A DNA stretch of 64,000 nucleotides from Acidobacterium capsulatum ATCC 51196 (GTDB lineage: Bacteria > Acidobacteriota > Terriglobia > Terriglobales > Acidobacteriaceae), in contig NC_012483.1 of the NCBI RefSeq assembly GCF_000022565.1, positions 2,170,001 through 2,234,000 on the forward strand, read 5' to 3'. Positions within the stretch are counted from its first letter, which is position 1, and every line of letters begins with the position of its first letter. Of the stretch, positions 8,241 to 17,432 are shown piece after piece. The notes beneath the pieces are model-generated. The model saw only the letters and a program-made list of their open reading frames with translations. It searched no databases and was not told the origin of the DNA. Position numbers and translations under genes: made by a program.

Positions 8241-9092
8241 TCAATCGCTTGCCTCCGGGTTTCCCTTGCTCAAAAGCATCTCCGGCGCATCTTGAGACGC
8301 AGCCCGGCCTGTGGAAGTACGCACCGGGCGTCCAATCAGGTACTGCACCCGGGCCCTGCCCGAGCCGGCCTGCCCGGTCTCCCAGGCATAATCGGGCGCG
8401 CGCAGACCCTCCACCAGTTCCCGCATATCGGCCTCGGAGTACGACCGCAGGCACGACAGCACGCCATCCAGCCAAAGCGTAAACGGCACCACCGGCAGCA
8501 GATAGGTCCACAGCAGCCGCTGCCAGCCCAGGGGACGCATCCACGGCGTCAGCGCCCAGTTCAGCACCGGCATGCCAAAGCACAGCAGCACCGTCTTCGC
8601 GCGCGGCTGCGCCAGCTCAAAAACGCCGATCCCCACGCGCCGCCCAAAGGCATCGGCCAGCATGGCCCGCGCCTGCTCCGGCGTAAAGTGATGAAAAGAC
8701 GAGAAAATCGTCCGGAAACCGCGCAGCTCCTCCGGGACCCGCGCCGCATCGACCGGCTCCGCGCAAAACCCAACGCGCCCGCCCGAGGCCGCCTCAGTGC
8801 GGGCAAATGCCGCCTGGTTAGGAAATTTATCGGTCAGCACCACCGAAACGCCTTCGCCCAGCGAGGAGGCCAGCTTCGGGGCCAGCGAAAGCCACGGCCC
8901 TCCGCCCCCCGAGCACAGGTCCACCACCTGCCGCGTCCCGCTCTCGTCCATCGCCCGGCTCAAAAGCGGAGCCACCGGGCCATAATTGCCCAGCGTATTC
9001 CACGTATGCTCCAGCGCATCCGTCACCAGGTCGCGCCACAGGCGCGGGTAGCGCGGATGATCGTGCATCTCAAACCACGGGCGGCGTCGCAT
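8241..9092 (-). CDS. SAM-dependent methyltransferase-like protein with membrane-associated C-terminus
   Basis: 283 residues. VVDLCSGGGGPWLSLAPKL (about residues 57-75) is a class I methyltransferase SAM-binding motif, followed by an acidic VVLTDKFPN strand end. The hydrophobic segments KTVLLCFGMPVLNWAL and LLWTYLLPVVPFTLWLDGVL around 165-210 suggest membrane contact. The start is ATG 9092; ATG 9068 is an alternative. It is divergently transcribed from the ECF sigma gene, with about 110 bases between them. The substrate is unknown. Confidence 0.75.
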   Translation of the reverse strand: MRRRPWFEMHDHPRYPRLWRDLVTDALEHTWNTLGNYGPVAPLLSRAMDESGTRQVVDLCSGGGGPWLSLAPKLASSLGEGVSVVLTDKFPNQAAFARTEAASGGRVGFCAEPVDAARVPEELRGFRTIFSSFHHFTPEQARAMLADAFGRRVGIGVFELAQPRAKTVLLCFGMPVLNWALTPWMRPLGWQRLLWTYLLPVVPFTLWLDGVLSCLRSYSEADMRELVEGLRAPDYAWETGQAGSGRARVQYLIGRPVRTSTGRAASQDAPEMLLSKGNPEASD

Positions 9093-9203
9093 CCTACTGC
9101 TGAGAGTACTGGATGCCGGGCAATTCCGCAGCCGCAACCGCCCGCACAGGAATTTTGAGCGAAAACGCTGTATCCTCCGTCCTTAGAGCAGGACGAGATT
9201 GCG

Positions 9204-9782
9204 ATGAGTTATTCCCAGGCCCAGGCCGCCATCTGGCTCGCGCCCGCTCTTCAGCCGACGATGACCGACACTACTGAGGCGATCACCGCCCTGGTGGAGG
9301 AATACGCGACCACGCTCTACCGCGTCGCCTATTCCGTCACCCGCAACGTTGCCGAAGCCGAAGACGCCGTGCAGGAGACCTTCCTGCGCGTGCTGCGCCA
9401 CCGCGAAAAGCTCTCCGAGATTCGCGACCGCCGCGTCTGGCTCGTGCGCATTGTGTGGAATGTGGTGCTCGACAAAAAGCGCCGCGCCAAAACGCGCCCC
9501 GAGACCGACGACATCACCGAGCACGCCCGCTCGCTGCGCGCCGCCGGATTCACCGCCGATCAGCACGCCATCTCCTCGCAGCAATACCAGCGCATCCTCG
9601 CCCTCATTGACCGCCTGCCGCCCAAAGAGCGCGATGCCATCCTGCTCTCGGCCGTCGAAGAACTCAGCACCGCGCAGGCCGCCGCCGTGCTCGGCACTAC
9701 GGAATCCTCCATCCGCTCCCGCATCTTCCGTGCCCGCCGCGTGCTTGCTGAAATGCTCGCCCAGGAAGGAATCGAACGATGA
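9204..9782 (+). CDS. RNA polymerase ECF-type sigma factor
   Basis: 192 residues with both sigma domains and no region 3. Region 2 spans about 33-100 (LYRVAYSVTRNVAEAEDAVQ, then RRVWLVRIVWNVVLDKKRR). Region 4 spans about 133-185 (LPPKERDAILLSAVEELSTA, then a helix-turn-helix TTESSIRSRIFRARRVL). It redirects RNA polymerase to a dedicated promoter set. The last four bases overlap the next gene (ATGA), indicating translational coupling with a presumed anti-sigma factor. The first 20 residues precede the conserved part, so a start at the internal ATG 9261 is also possible. Confidence 0.92.
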   Translation: MSYSQAQAAIWLAPALQPTMTDTTEAITALVEEYATTLYRVAYSVTRNVAEAEDAVQETFLRVLRHREKLSEIRDRRVWLVRIVWNVVLDKKRRAKTRPETDDITEHARSLRAAGFTADQHAISSQQYQRILALIDRLPPKERDAILLSAVEELSTAQAAAVLGTTESSIRSRIFRARRVLAEMLAQEGIER

Positions 9783-10225
9783 AACTCCGTTCCTCGCCGC
9801 CTCCATCGGCTCCCGCGCACCCGGCGCTCGATGCCGCGCTGCGCCAGCTCGGCACGGCCACGCCCGATCCTCAAATGCAGGAGCGCCTGCTGCGCCGTCT
9901 TCGCACTGCGGCCCTCACCGATGCCGCGCCGCAGTCCGGCCTTCGCTGGCCGCGTTTTGCCGCCGCCGCGCTGGCCGGCAGTTTTGCCTGCGCGCTCATC
10001 GTCACCGGCAGCCTCGCTCACTCGCATACCGTGGCGGAGCGGCAGGCTGGCCCTCCCATGCTTGAAATCGTGCGCCCGCAAAGCGGAGTCAGCACCGCCT
10101 CGGCCGCGCACATCACGGCGCATCCCGTGCCCGCACCCGGCAAGGGCCGCGCCCATGAGCAAATGACGCCCGGAGTCCACACCCGGCAAGGTCTTGCCCT
10201 GCCGCAAAAAATCAGCAGCCAGTAG
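9779..10225 (+). CDS. Small single-pass membrane protein, candidate anti-sigma factor
   Basis: 148 residues, overlapping the sigma gene by 4 bases. A short helical N-terminus (residues 14-45, LDAALRQLGTATPDPQMQER) is followed by one membrane segment at about 57-80 and a Pro/Ala-rich outer tail of about 65 residues. No zinc-binding HxxxCxxC motif of ZAS anti-sigma factors is present. The assignment rests on coupling to the ECF gene and on topology (cytoplasmic helices, one TM, outer tail); it could alternatively be a sensor partner without sigma binding. Confidence 0.6.
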   Translation: MKLRSSPPPSAPAHPALDAALRQLGTATPDPQMQERLLRRLRTAALTDAAPQSGLRWPRFAAAALAGSFACALIVTGSLAHSHTVAERQAGPPMLEIVRPQSGVSTASAAHITAHPVPAPGKGRAHEQMTPGVHTRQGLALPQKISSQ

Positions 10226-10285
10226 TCCGCAACCGCACACAGCCTGAACCGCAACGAATCACAGATCAGGACGAATCACGCGCCG

Positions 10286-10768
10286 TCAAGCGTCTCTGCC
10301 CGGACGATCCGCTACCCACTCCCCGCTCTTGCCGCCGCTCTTGCGCTCCAGCCGCACCCGCTCGATTCGAATACCCTTGTCGAGCGCCTTGCACATGTCA
10401 TAGACCGTCAGCGCCGCCACAGAGGCGGCCGTCAGCGCCTCCATCTCCACGCCCGTGCCTGCGGTCGTAGCCGCCGTCGCGCGAATCTCCACGCCGCCGT
10501 CCGCCACCTGCGCCTGCACATCCACAAAGCTCAGCGGCAGCGGATGGCACATCGGAATCAGGTCCGCCGTCTTCTTCGCCGCCTGCATGCCTGCAAAGCG
10601 CGCCACCTCCAGCGGGTTCCCCTTGGGATTCTCCGGCAGCGCCGCCAGCACCTCTTCCGTCAGCGCCACAAAGGCCGAGGCCACCGCCTCGCGCCGCGTT
10701 GCGGACTTGCCGCTCACATCCACCATGCGGGCCTGCCCGCTCTCATCAAAGTGCGAAAGTTTGCTCAT
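10286..10768 (-). CDS. moaC: Cyclic pyranopterin monophosphate synthase MoaC
   Basis: MoaC converts the 3',8-cyclo-GTP product of MoaA into cyclic pyranopterin monophosphate, early in molybdenum cofactor synthesis. It is 160 residues long, the family norm. Conserved segments are visible: MVDVSGKSATRREAVA, KKTADLIPMCHPLPLS (active-site region), GTGVEMEALTAASVAALTVYDMCKA and the C-terminal Lys-rich RKSGGKSG. ATG 10768 is chosen because the reading frame upstream overlaps moeA without homology. It lies 2 bases after the moeA stop, so the two are one operon. moaA is not in the window. Confidence 0.96.
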   Translation of the reverse strand: MSKLSHFDESGQARMVDVSGKSATRREAVASAFVALTEEVLAALPENPKGNPLEVARFAGMQAAKKTADLIPMCHPLPLSFVDVQAQVADGGVEIRATAATTAGTGVEMEALTAASVAALTVYDMCKALDKGIRIERVRLERKSGGKSGEWVADRPGRDA

Positions 10769-10770
10769 CT

Positions 10771-12009
10771 TCACCCCAGCAGCAGCGCAGTCACCTTCGC
10801 GCCTGCCTCCAGCCTTTCCGCTTCTTCCGGCACCACCACAAATCCCTCCGCGCGCGCCGTGCTCGCCAGGTCGCCCGAGCCCTGCCACATCACCGGCGTC
10901 ACGCGCACGCCGTCGATCGACGACTCAATCTGCGCCGGCAAAAAGCGCGTCAGCCCCGGCTTCACGCTCACTTCGCGAGTGAGCGCGCCTCGCGTCCAGC
11001 GCGGCCAGCGTTCCGGTGTCTCGCCCATCAGCGCCGCCACCAGCGGAGCGCCAAAGAGCGCGAACGTCACCATCGTCGAGACAGGATTCCCCGGCAGGCC
11101 CAGAAAATATCGCGGCTCGCCCTCATGCCGTGCCCGCCCAAACACCACCGGCCTGCCGGGCTGCATCTTTACGCCGGTAAACAGAAACTCCGCGCCCACG
11201 CGCCCGAGCGCCTGCTCTACATAATCAAAGCGGCCCATCGAAACGCCGCCCGTCATCACCAGCAGATCGCACGCCAGCGCCGCGCGAATCGCCTCTTCCG
11301 TGGCCCGCGCATCATCCGGCACAATCGGCAGCCGCACCGGCTCCGCGCCCATCGCCAATAGCTGCGCGGACAATGAGTAACTGTTTGAGTTGCGAATCTG
11401 TGCCGGTGCGGGAGTCTCGGCCACCGGCACCAGTTCATCGCCCGTCGCAAGAATCGCCACTCGCGCCTTGGCCGCCACGGCAATCTCCGCATAGCCGCAG
11501 GCCGCCGCCGCCGCAATCTGCGCCGGGCCCAGCCGCGTGCCTGCCGGCGCCACCACATCGCAGGAGCGCGCCTCCGCGCCCACCGGCACAATGTTCTCAC
11601 CTGCCTTGATCACGCGGCCTTCCTGCAAACGCACTTCGTCGCCGCTGCGCTCCACATGCTCCACCATCGCAACGGCATCGGCGCCCTCGGGCACCGCCGC
11701 GCCCGTCATGATCTCGACCGCCTCACCCGAGGCCAGCGGCGCGCCATTCCACATCTCGCCCGCGCGCACTGTGCCCAGCACGCGATGCGGCCCGGCCACG
11801 CTGCTCCCTGCACTCCACGCAAATCCATCGCGCGTGGCGCGCGGAAACGGCGGCTGATCCCGATCCGCATGCACCGCCTCGGCGAGTATGCGGCCCGCCG
11901 AAGAGGACAACGACACCCGCTGCGCCATCCGCTCGCACTCCAGCAGTTTGCGCGCCTCGGCCAGCACGACGCGCTCCGCCTCGCGGTACGCCAACACCTG
12001 CTCACTCAT
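10771..12009 (-). CDS. moeA: Molybdopterin molybdenumtransferase MoeA
   Basis: 412 residues. MoeA inserts molybdate into adenylylated molybdopterin, the last step of cofactor assembly. Motifs in order: the N-terminal PPFPRATRDGFA, EIMTGAAVPEGADAVAMVEH, the MoCF-binding domain with ILATGDELVP, TGGVSMGRFDYV, and FLGLPGNPVSTMVTF. The C-terminal domain IV follows. It is the first gene of the leftward moeA-moaC unit and is separated from the upstream TPR gene by a strong terminator, so it has its own promoter. Confidence 0.95.
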   Translation of the reverse strand: MSEQVLAYREAERVVLAEARKLLECERMAQRVSLSSSAGRILAEAVHADRDQPPFPRATRDGFAWSAGSSVAGPHRVLGTVRAGEMWNGAPLASGEAVEIMTGAAVPEGADAVAMVEHVERSGDEVRLQEGRVIKAGENIVPVGAEARSCDVVAPAGTRLGPAQIAAAAACGYAEIAVAAKARVAILATGDELVPVAETPAPAQIRNSNSYSLSAQLLAMGAEPVRLPIVPDDARATEEAIRAALACDLLVMTGGVSMGRFDYVEQALGRVGAEFLFTGVKMQPGRPVVFGRARHEGEPRYFLGLPGNPVSTMVTFALFGAPLVAALMGETPERWPRWTRGALTREVSVKPGLTRFLPAQIESSIDGVRVTPVMWQGSGDLASTARAEGFVVVPEEAERLEAGAKVTALLLG

Positions 12010-12033
12010 GGGGTCATTCTCTCCTTCTGCCGC

Positions 12034-12070
12034 AAAGAAAAAAAGAGCGCCGCAACTTGCGACGCTCTTT
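12034..12070 (-). terminator. Rho-independent terminator of the secreted TPR gene
   Basis: Arms AAAGAGCG (12042-12049) and CGCTCTTT (12063-12070) with an inner CGCA/TGCG extension. On the minus strand the stem is followed by a run of seven U, which makes this a strong terminator for the gene ending at 12092, upstream of moeA. Confidence 0.88.
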
Positions 12071-12091
12071 CTGTCCGGTTTTGCTCCAGCC

Positions 12092-13225
12092 TTACCGGTG
12101 ACGGTAGACCTTCTGCTGCTTCTGTCCGATGCTGGCCAGAATACCCTTCACTTCGCCCGCGAACGGTCCGTTCGGCGCCAGTTCCAGGTACTTCTGGTAG
12201 GCCTCCACGCAGCCCGGAGGCGCAATGATCTTCTGCGTCTTCGGGTCCACGGTCGCCTTCTGAATCAGCGCCTGCCCCTTCAGGTAGTAAGGAATCGGAG
12301 CCTTCGGGTCAGCCGCAATCGCCTTATCCGCCGCCGCCACCGTGGCATCGCCCTGGTTGTTGCGGTTCATCACGATCGCTTCGTTCTGGTAGAACATGCT
12401 GGCGTTCGAGGGGTCCGCCGCCGCGGCTGCGTCATAGGCTGCCTGCGACTCGGCGACCTTGCCGGTATCGCCGTACACCTCACCCAGCGCATCCTCGGCA
12501 ATGCCCATCACCTGCTGATTCGGCTTCTTCTCGGCCTTGTCGAGGGTGATGGCCTTGTTCAGTGAAGTGATGGCGTCGTCATACTTCTTCTCGCCCTTCT
12601 GCGCCACGCCCAGTTCCACCCACAGCAGATACGCATCCGGCATCTGCGCGGTGTCCTTGGTCATCAACGCATCGGCAGCGGCATAGTTCTTGGTCTGGTT
12701 ATCCTGGCGCGCCTGCTTGAGGTCGGCATTCAGGTTCTTGATGACCGAGTTCTGCTTCAGAATCTTCGCGTTCTCTGCCTTCACCTTGGCGAGCTGCTTC
12801 TGCTGCTCGGGCGAGAGCTTCTTCACATAATCCGCACGCGAAAGATCAAAGTCCTGCGCCGTGTCCTGTCCGGCCACAACCTTCACGTTCTGGAACTCGT
12901 CCAGCACCTTGCCCTTGGGCGTGTTCGGCTCGCGCAGCGTCACCGTATAGGTGCCAGCCTTGATGTTCGCGCCCTTGTAGTCGCCGTTCGAATCCGTGTG
13001 AAAGGTGTACTCGCTGGTCTGGCCGCCATCGGTCGAGAGCCCGATGATGCCATCCGTGATCGCCGCCCCCGTCGGATCGTTCACATGCCCGTGAATGCTG
13101 CCCACCTTGGCCGCTGTCGTCGCCGTCGTGGCTGCCGGAGCCGCCGTCTGCTGGGCCATGCCGGGCAGCGCCACCATCACCGTCGCCGCCAGCGCGGCCG
13201 TCAACCAGAGTTTCGTCTTCATCAT
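12092..13225 (-). CDS. Secreted TPR protein with N-terminal carboxypeptidase-regulatory-like domain
   Basis: 377 residues. A signal peptide (MMKTKLWLTAALAATVMVALPGMAQ) is followed by a beta-sandwich domain at about 40-130 (GSIHGHVNDPTGAAITDG, KAGTYTVTL, typical of carboxypeptidase-regulatory-like folds). A Lys/Gln-rich helical linker then leads into TPR-like repeats from about 165 to the end (YDDAITSLNKAITLDKAE, ALGEVYGDTGKVAESQAAYD). ATG 13222 is an equally possible start. It probably acts as a periplasmic or surface scaffold; the partner is unknown. It is monocistronic with its own terminator. Confidence 0.85.
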   Translation of the reverse strand: MMKTKLWLTAALAATVMVALPGMAQQTAAPAATTATTAAKVGSIHGHVNDPTGAAITDGIIGLSTDGGQTSEYTFHTDSNGDYKGANIKAGTYTVTLREPNTPKGKVLDEFQNVKVVAGQDTAQDFDLSRADYVKKLSPEQQKQLAKVKAENAKILKQNSVIKNLNADLKQARQDNQTKNYAAADALMTKDTAQMPDAYLLWVELGVAQKGEKKYDDAITSLNKAITLDKAEKKPNQQVMGIAEDALGEVYGDTGKVAESQAAYDAAAAADPSNASMFYQNEAIVMNRNNQGDATVAAADKAIAADPKAPIPYYLKGQALIQKATVDPKTQKIIAPPGCVEAYQKYLELAPNGPFAGEVKGILASIGQKQQKVYRHR

Positions 13226-13293
13226 TTCCGTTCTCTCCCGGGCCGCGCGTGCTTGCTGACTGCGCGGCTCTTTACTGCTTGAACCCGTTTATT

Positions 13294-13983
13294 TTATCGA
13301 TGGGCGTACGGAATCGGATCAACAGCATCCGCTTCCTCAAAGGCGCGCAGACGAAGCACGCAGCTTTCGCATTCGCCGCAAGCCTCTTCCGCGCCGGAGT
13401 AGCACGACCACGTTAAATCCAGCGGAGCACCCAGTTCAAGGCCGAGACGCACGATCTCCCGCTTCCGCAGTTGAATCAACGGCGTCTCCACCCGAATCGA
13501 ACCCTCTTTCGTGCCTGTCTCTATCAGATGCTGAAAAGCCTCATAATAGGCGGGCCGGCAGTCCGGATACCCCGAACTATCCTGCTCCACCGCCCCAATC
13601 ACAATCTTCGACGCGCCCAGCACCTCGGCCCAGCTCACCGCCGCCGCCAGAAAATGCGCATTCCTGAAAGGCACATACGTCACCGGAATCTCCGCGCCAA
13701 TCGCGGCTTCTTCGGCCGGAGCCTTCGGCACGTCAATGCTCGTGTCCGTCAGCGCCGACCCGCCGATGCGACGGAAAAGATCGATCTTCAAGTGCAGAAG
13801 ATCTTTGAAGCCCAGCCGCTCGGCCACGCTGCGCGCCGAGACCAGCTCGCGCGCCTCCGTCCGCTGCCCATAGCTGAAGTGGATGGCGTAAGGCTCATAA
13901 TCCCGCGCCGCAATCGCCGCGCACACACACGAGTCCATCCCGCCGGAAAGACATACCACCGCTCGTTCACGCTTCGGGGTCAT
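13294..13983 (-). CDS. queC: 7-cyano-7-deazaguanine synthase QueC
   Basis: 229 residues. QueC converts 7-carboxy-7-deazaguanine to preQ0 using ATP and ammonia, in tRNA queuosine synthesis. The ATP-pyrophosphatase loop SGGMDS is at residues 13-18. The C-terminal zinc site is visible as CYSGAEEACGECESC (four Cys). HFSYGQRTEARE and VPFRNAHFL are also typical. No other queuosine gene (queD, queE, queF) is next to it. The gene stands alone in a row of leftward genes. Confidence 0.96.
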   Translation of the reverse strand: MTPKRERAVVCLSGGMDSCVCAAIAARDYEPYAIHFSYGQRTEARELVSARSVAERLGFKDLLHLKIDLFRRIGGSALTDTSIDVPKAPAEEAAIGAEIPVTYVPFRNAHFLAAAVSWAEVLGASKIVIGAVEQDSSGYPDCRPAYYEAFQHLIETGTKEGSIRVETPLIQLRKREIVRLGLELGAPLDLTWSCYSGAEEACGECESCVLRLRAFEEADAVDPIPYAHR

Positions 13984-14023
13984 CTCTTTCAGGATACCGC
14001 GCCGCGCGCCCGGCCGCCCAGCA

Positions 14024-14704
14024 CTATACGGCAGCGGCCTTCACGGCAAATTTGCGCTTGTAATACGCCGTCGTCACGATGATCGCAGGCACGCCAATCA
14101 TGATCGGCACAATCCATACCCACCACGCCCCATGCAGCAGCGGCCCCACGGTCACCACGCAAAAGGCCGTCCACGCCGCGATGTAGCTGCCGATCATGCC
14201 CTGCAGGTGCGCATACCACCAGAACATCTTTTCCCTGGGAGGATGCAGAAAGCCCCACATCGTCCGGCCCGCGAACCGCATGCCGATCAGGCCAAAAATA
14301 ATCGCCGGAATCCCTAGACCCTGCACCAGCTCCGGGCGAAACGCTCCGCAAACCGCCAGACCCGCGCTCGCCGCAAAGCTGAAGACAGCCACGCCCCAAT
14401 CCACAAGGCCTGCGACCCGTTCGTCCTTCCACGCCGCCTTTTGCGCCAGCACTCGATAGCCGCTGAACGAAAGATAGAAGCTGAACACCGCCACCAGCGC
14501 CAGAAACAGCGTGGGCCGATACACCGCCATCGCCAGCGCCGTAGCCGCAACCACCGTCATCGCCCAGAAATAGAGCTTTCCCCAGCGCCGGTGCGCCTTG
14601 CCGCCCTTGGCAGTCACCAGCGCCAGCGGAGCCAGCACAAAGGCCATCCCTCCGGCCGTCACGTGAATCCCCAGCAGAACGTGCATCCACCACGGATCGC
14701 GCAT
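14024..14704 (-). CDS. Polytopic membrane protein, DUF2306-like, unknown function
   Basis: 226 residues with about seven hydrophobic helices. The N-terminal half carries GIHVTAGGMAFVLAPLAL followed by HRRWGKLYFWAM, a His/Arg pattern seen in DUF2306-type predicted membrane proteins (possibly haem- or quinone-related, not proven). The ends of the protein are positively charged on the expected cytoplasmic side. The start is ATG 14704; ATG 14686 (MHVLLGIH) is an alternative. It is divergent from the MpaB-type gene with 167 bases between. I do not assign a reaction. Confidence 0.7.
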   Translation of the reverse strand: MRDPWWMHVLLGIHVTAGGMAFVLAPLALVTAKGGKAHRRWGKLYFWAMTVVAATALAMAVYRPTLFLALVAVFSFYLSFSGYRVLAQKAAWKDERVAGLVDWGVAVFSFAASAGLAVCGAFRPELVQGLGIPAIIFGLIGMRFAGRTMWGFLHPPREKMFWWYAHLQGMIGSYIAAWTAFCVVTVGPLLHGAWWVWIVPIMIGVPAIIVTTAYYKRKFAVKAAAV

Positions 14705-14871
14705 CGCGCACCTCGTTACACTCGAAATACCTCGAAAGGTCTCAGCGGAGGATCATCTTGCAATACGCGCGCACATCCCCGCAGGTTCCTGCACTTTCGC
14801 GCAAAATTGCCCGCCTTCCCTCTCCTTTTCGCAGCCACCTTCGGTCAAACAGCGCCCGTCTAAGCTAAGGC

Positions 14872-15855
14872 ATGCAGCCGGTCACCCCGCACGACTTCGC
14901 CACGCGCTCACAGGCCGCCGCGAGCCATTCCTCGCCGCCCGCCCACGGACTCTTCGGGCCTGCCTCCCTGAGCTGGCGCGTCAATCGCGAGTCGGCGCTC
15001 TTTCTCGCCGCCGGACGCGCCTCGCTGCTGCAGCTCGCCCATCCCTGGGTGGCCGTCGCGCTCGATCAGCACTCCTCCATTCGGCGCGACCCGCTGGCCC
15101 GCTTTCACAATACCTTCCGGCTCGTCTTTCCCATGGTCTTCGGCACAACGCAGCAGGCGCTCGCCGCCTCGCGCCATCTCTACGGTCTGCATACCCGCAT
15201 TCAGGGCACGCTGCCTGAAACCGCCGGCAGCCACGCGCAGGGCTCGCCCTACATGGCCAATGAAGTCGAAGCGCTGCTCTGGGTCTTTGCCACGCTGGTC
15301 GAGAGCGCCCTGGTCGCCCACGATGCCGTGCTGGCGCCGCTCACCGCAGCCGAGCGTGAGCAATACTACGCCGACAGCCTGCGCCTGGCCGCACTCTTCG
15401 GCATCCCCGCCGCCGCGCTGCCTGCAAGCTGGAGCGCCTTCCAGCGCTACTTCGCCGTCATGATCTCATCCAGCCAACTCAGCGTCGCCCCGCTCGCCCT
15501 CGACCTCGCCCACGGCGTCCTGCACGGCACCGGAACCTGGCTGCCCGTCCCCGGCTGGTATCGTGCCCTCACCGCTTACTGGATGCCGGAACCGCTCCGG
15601 ACCGCCTTCGCGCCAGCGTTTGGTCCGGCCTTCGGCCCGGCGGATTCCCGCGCGCACACCGACGCCACCGCCCGGCGCGCCCTCCGCTATCTCGCTGCCA
15701 GCTACCGCCACTGGCCCGCGCCCGTGCGCTTCGTCGGGCCTTATCGCGAAGCCCACGCCCGGCTGCACGGCCGCCGCCCCGGACCACTGACGCGCCTCAA
15801 CAACCGCTTCTGGACCGGCGCACCCCGCATGCTCTTTGCGCCGCCAAAAGCATGA
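14872..15855 (+). CDS. Oxygenase MpaB family protein (DUF2236)
   Basis: 327 residues. The N-terminal segment SWRVNRESALFLAAGRASLLQLAHP is the DUF2236 signature, followed by the conserved VFGTTQQALAASRHLYGLHTRI region and a helical C-terminal half with many His and Arg. The family includes fungal MpaB and bacterial latex-clearing (Lcp-type) haem oxygenases that cleave carbon-carbon double bonds; the natural substrate here is unknown. No signal peptide is visible. It is monocistronic, with a hairpin overlapping its stop codon. Confidence 0.82.
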   Translation: MQPVTPHDFATRSQAAASHSSPPAHGLFGPASLSWRVNRESALFLAAGRASLLQLAHPWVAVALDQHSSIRRDPLARFHNTFRLVFPMVFGTTQQALAASRHLYGLHTRIQGTLPETAGSHAQGSPYMANEVEALLWVFATLVESALVAHDAVLAPLTAAEREQYYADSLRLAALFGIPAAALPASWSAFQRYFAVMISSSQLSVAPLALDLAHGVLHGTGTWLPVPGWYRALTAYWMPEPLRTAFAPAFGPAFGPADSRAHTDATARRALRYLAASYRHWPAPVRFVGPYREAHARLHGRRPGPLTRLNNRFWTGAPRMLFAPPKA

Positions 15856-15882
15856 GGGCAGCGCGCTGCGCTGCCCTCATGC
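15850..15882. terminator. Strong hairpin between convergent genes
   Basis: Perfect 15-bp arms (15850-15864 and 15868-15882) with a 3-base loop, including the TGA of the MpaB-type gene and lying 33 bases from the stop of the convergent SulP gene. It lacks a U-run but is well placed to terminate both. Confidence 0.7.
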
Positions 15883-15914
15883 CTAAGCCCTTACCCCAGC
15901 CTCAACTGATCTGG

Positions 15915-17432
15915 TCAACTAATCTGGTCATCGGCCACATGATAGCGCGGGTCCTCCAGCACATTCACCTCGACCATCGACTGCGCGCGCCGCAGCAGCT
16001 CATAGCAGTCCGGACTCAGGTGGCGCAGATGCAGCCGCTTGCCAATCTGCTCATATTTGCCCGCGAGCCCGTCAATCGCCTCCAGCGCCGAGTGATCCAT
16101 CACCTTCGCATGCCGAAACTCCACAATCACATCTTCCGGGTCATCCTGCGGAGTGAACAGCTCCTGAAAGCTCGCCGTCGAGGCAAAGAACACCGTGCCC
16201 GTCAGCTCATAAATCTTGCGCCCCTCTTCATCCATGCGCGTCTTTACGCCAATCTGCTTGGCATGCTCCCAGGCAAATACCAGCGCCGAAATCAGAATGC
16301 CCAGCACCACCGCGGTCGCGAGATTGGTAAACACGGTCACCAGTGTCACCGTGGCCACCACAAAAATATCCTGCCGGGGAACCTTGCCAATCGCACGGAA
16401 GGTGCCCCACTCGAAGGTCTTCTCTGAGACCACAAACATCACGCCCACCAGCGCCGCGATGGGAATGCGCTCGATCAGCGACGAAGTGAACAGGATGAAG
16501 CTCAGCAGGCACAGCCCCGCCACAATGCCGGAGAGCCGCCGCCGCGCGCCCGCATTGATGTTGATCATCGTCTGCCCGATCATTGCGCAGCCGCCCATCC
16601 CGCCAAAAAATCCGCACACAATGTTGGCCGCGCCCTGCGCCAGGCACTCACGATTCGGCCGCCCGCGCGTGCCCGTGATGTCGTCCACCAGGTTCAGCGT
16701 GAGCAACGTCTCAATCAATCCCACCCCGGCCAGAATGAACGCATACGGCACAATGATCTTCAGCGTCGCCAGATTCCACGGCACATCGGCGATGTGAAAC
16801 TTCGGCAGCCCGCCATGAATCGACGCCATGTCGCCCACCGTCAGCGTGTGAATGCCCAGCATCGCGGAAAGCAGCGCCACCGTGATAATCGCCACCAGCG
16901 CCGCCGGCGCGGCCTTTGTCAGCTTCGGCAGCAGATAGATGATCACCATCGTCACAACGATCAGCCCGATCATCACCAGCAGCGGCCGCCCGGTCACCCA
17001 GTGCAGATGGCCCGCCGCGTCCTTCACCTTGAAGTGGCCCAGTTGCGCCAGCGCAATCACAATCGCCAGTCCATTCACAAAGCCCAGCATCACCGGGTGC
17101 GGCACCATGCGAATGAACTTGCCCAGACGCAGCAACCCGAACGCCAGTTGCAGCACGCCGGCCAGCACAATCGTGGCAAACAGATACTGCACGCCATGCT
17201 GCACCACCAGCGCCACCATCACCACGGCCATCGAGCCGGTCGCGCCGGAAATCATGCCCGGACGCCCGCCGAACGCCGCCGTAATCAGGCACATCATGAA
17301 GGCCGCATACAAACCCACCAGCGGATTCACATGCGCCACCAGCGCAAAGGCAAGCGCCTCCGGCACCAGAGCCAGGGCCACGGTCACACCAGAAAGAATG
17401 TCAACTTTAGCTTCGATGACCGAAGCAGTCAT
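15915..17432 (-). CDS. SulP-family inorganic anion transporter with STAS domain
   Basis: 505 residues. About 10-12 membrane helices fill residues 1-385, with the SulP signatures ALVPEALAFALVAHVNPLVGLYAAF and GFFGGMGGCAMIGQTMININAG. A cytoplasmic STAS domain follows (about 395-480, with ELTGTVFFASTASFQELF and VIVEFRHAKVMDHSALEAID). Relatives carry sulfate or bicarbonate, usually with Na+ or H+; the substrate cannot be told from sequence. ATG 17432 is chosen because the homology begins there; a TTG at 17528 would add 32 unsupported residues. No carbonic anhydrase gene is adjacent. Confidence 0.9.
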   Translation of the reverse strand: MTASVIEAKVDILSGVTVALALVPEALAFALVAHVNPLVGLYAAFMMCLITAAFGGRPGMISGATGSMAVVMVALVVQHGVQYLFATIVLAGVLQLAFGLLRLGKFIRMVPHPVMLGFVNGLAIVIALAQLGHFKVKDAAGHLHWVTGRPLLVMIGLIVVTMVIIYLLPKLTKAAPAALVAIITVALLSAMLGIHTLTVGDMASIHGGLPKFHIADVPWNLATLKIIVPYAFILAGVGLIETLLTLNLVDDITGTRGRPNRECLAQGAANIVCGFFGGMGGCAMIGQTMININAGARRRLSGIVAGLCLLSFILFTSSLIERIPIAALVGVMFVVSEKTFEWGTFRAIGKVPRQDIFVVATVTLVTVFTNLATAVVLGILISALVFAWEHAKQIGVKTRMDEEGRKIYELTGTVFFASTASFQELFTPQDDPEDVIVEFRHAKVMDHSALEAIDGLAGKYEQIGKRLHLRHLSPDCYELLRRAQSMVEVNVLEDPRYHVADDQIS

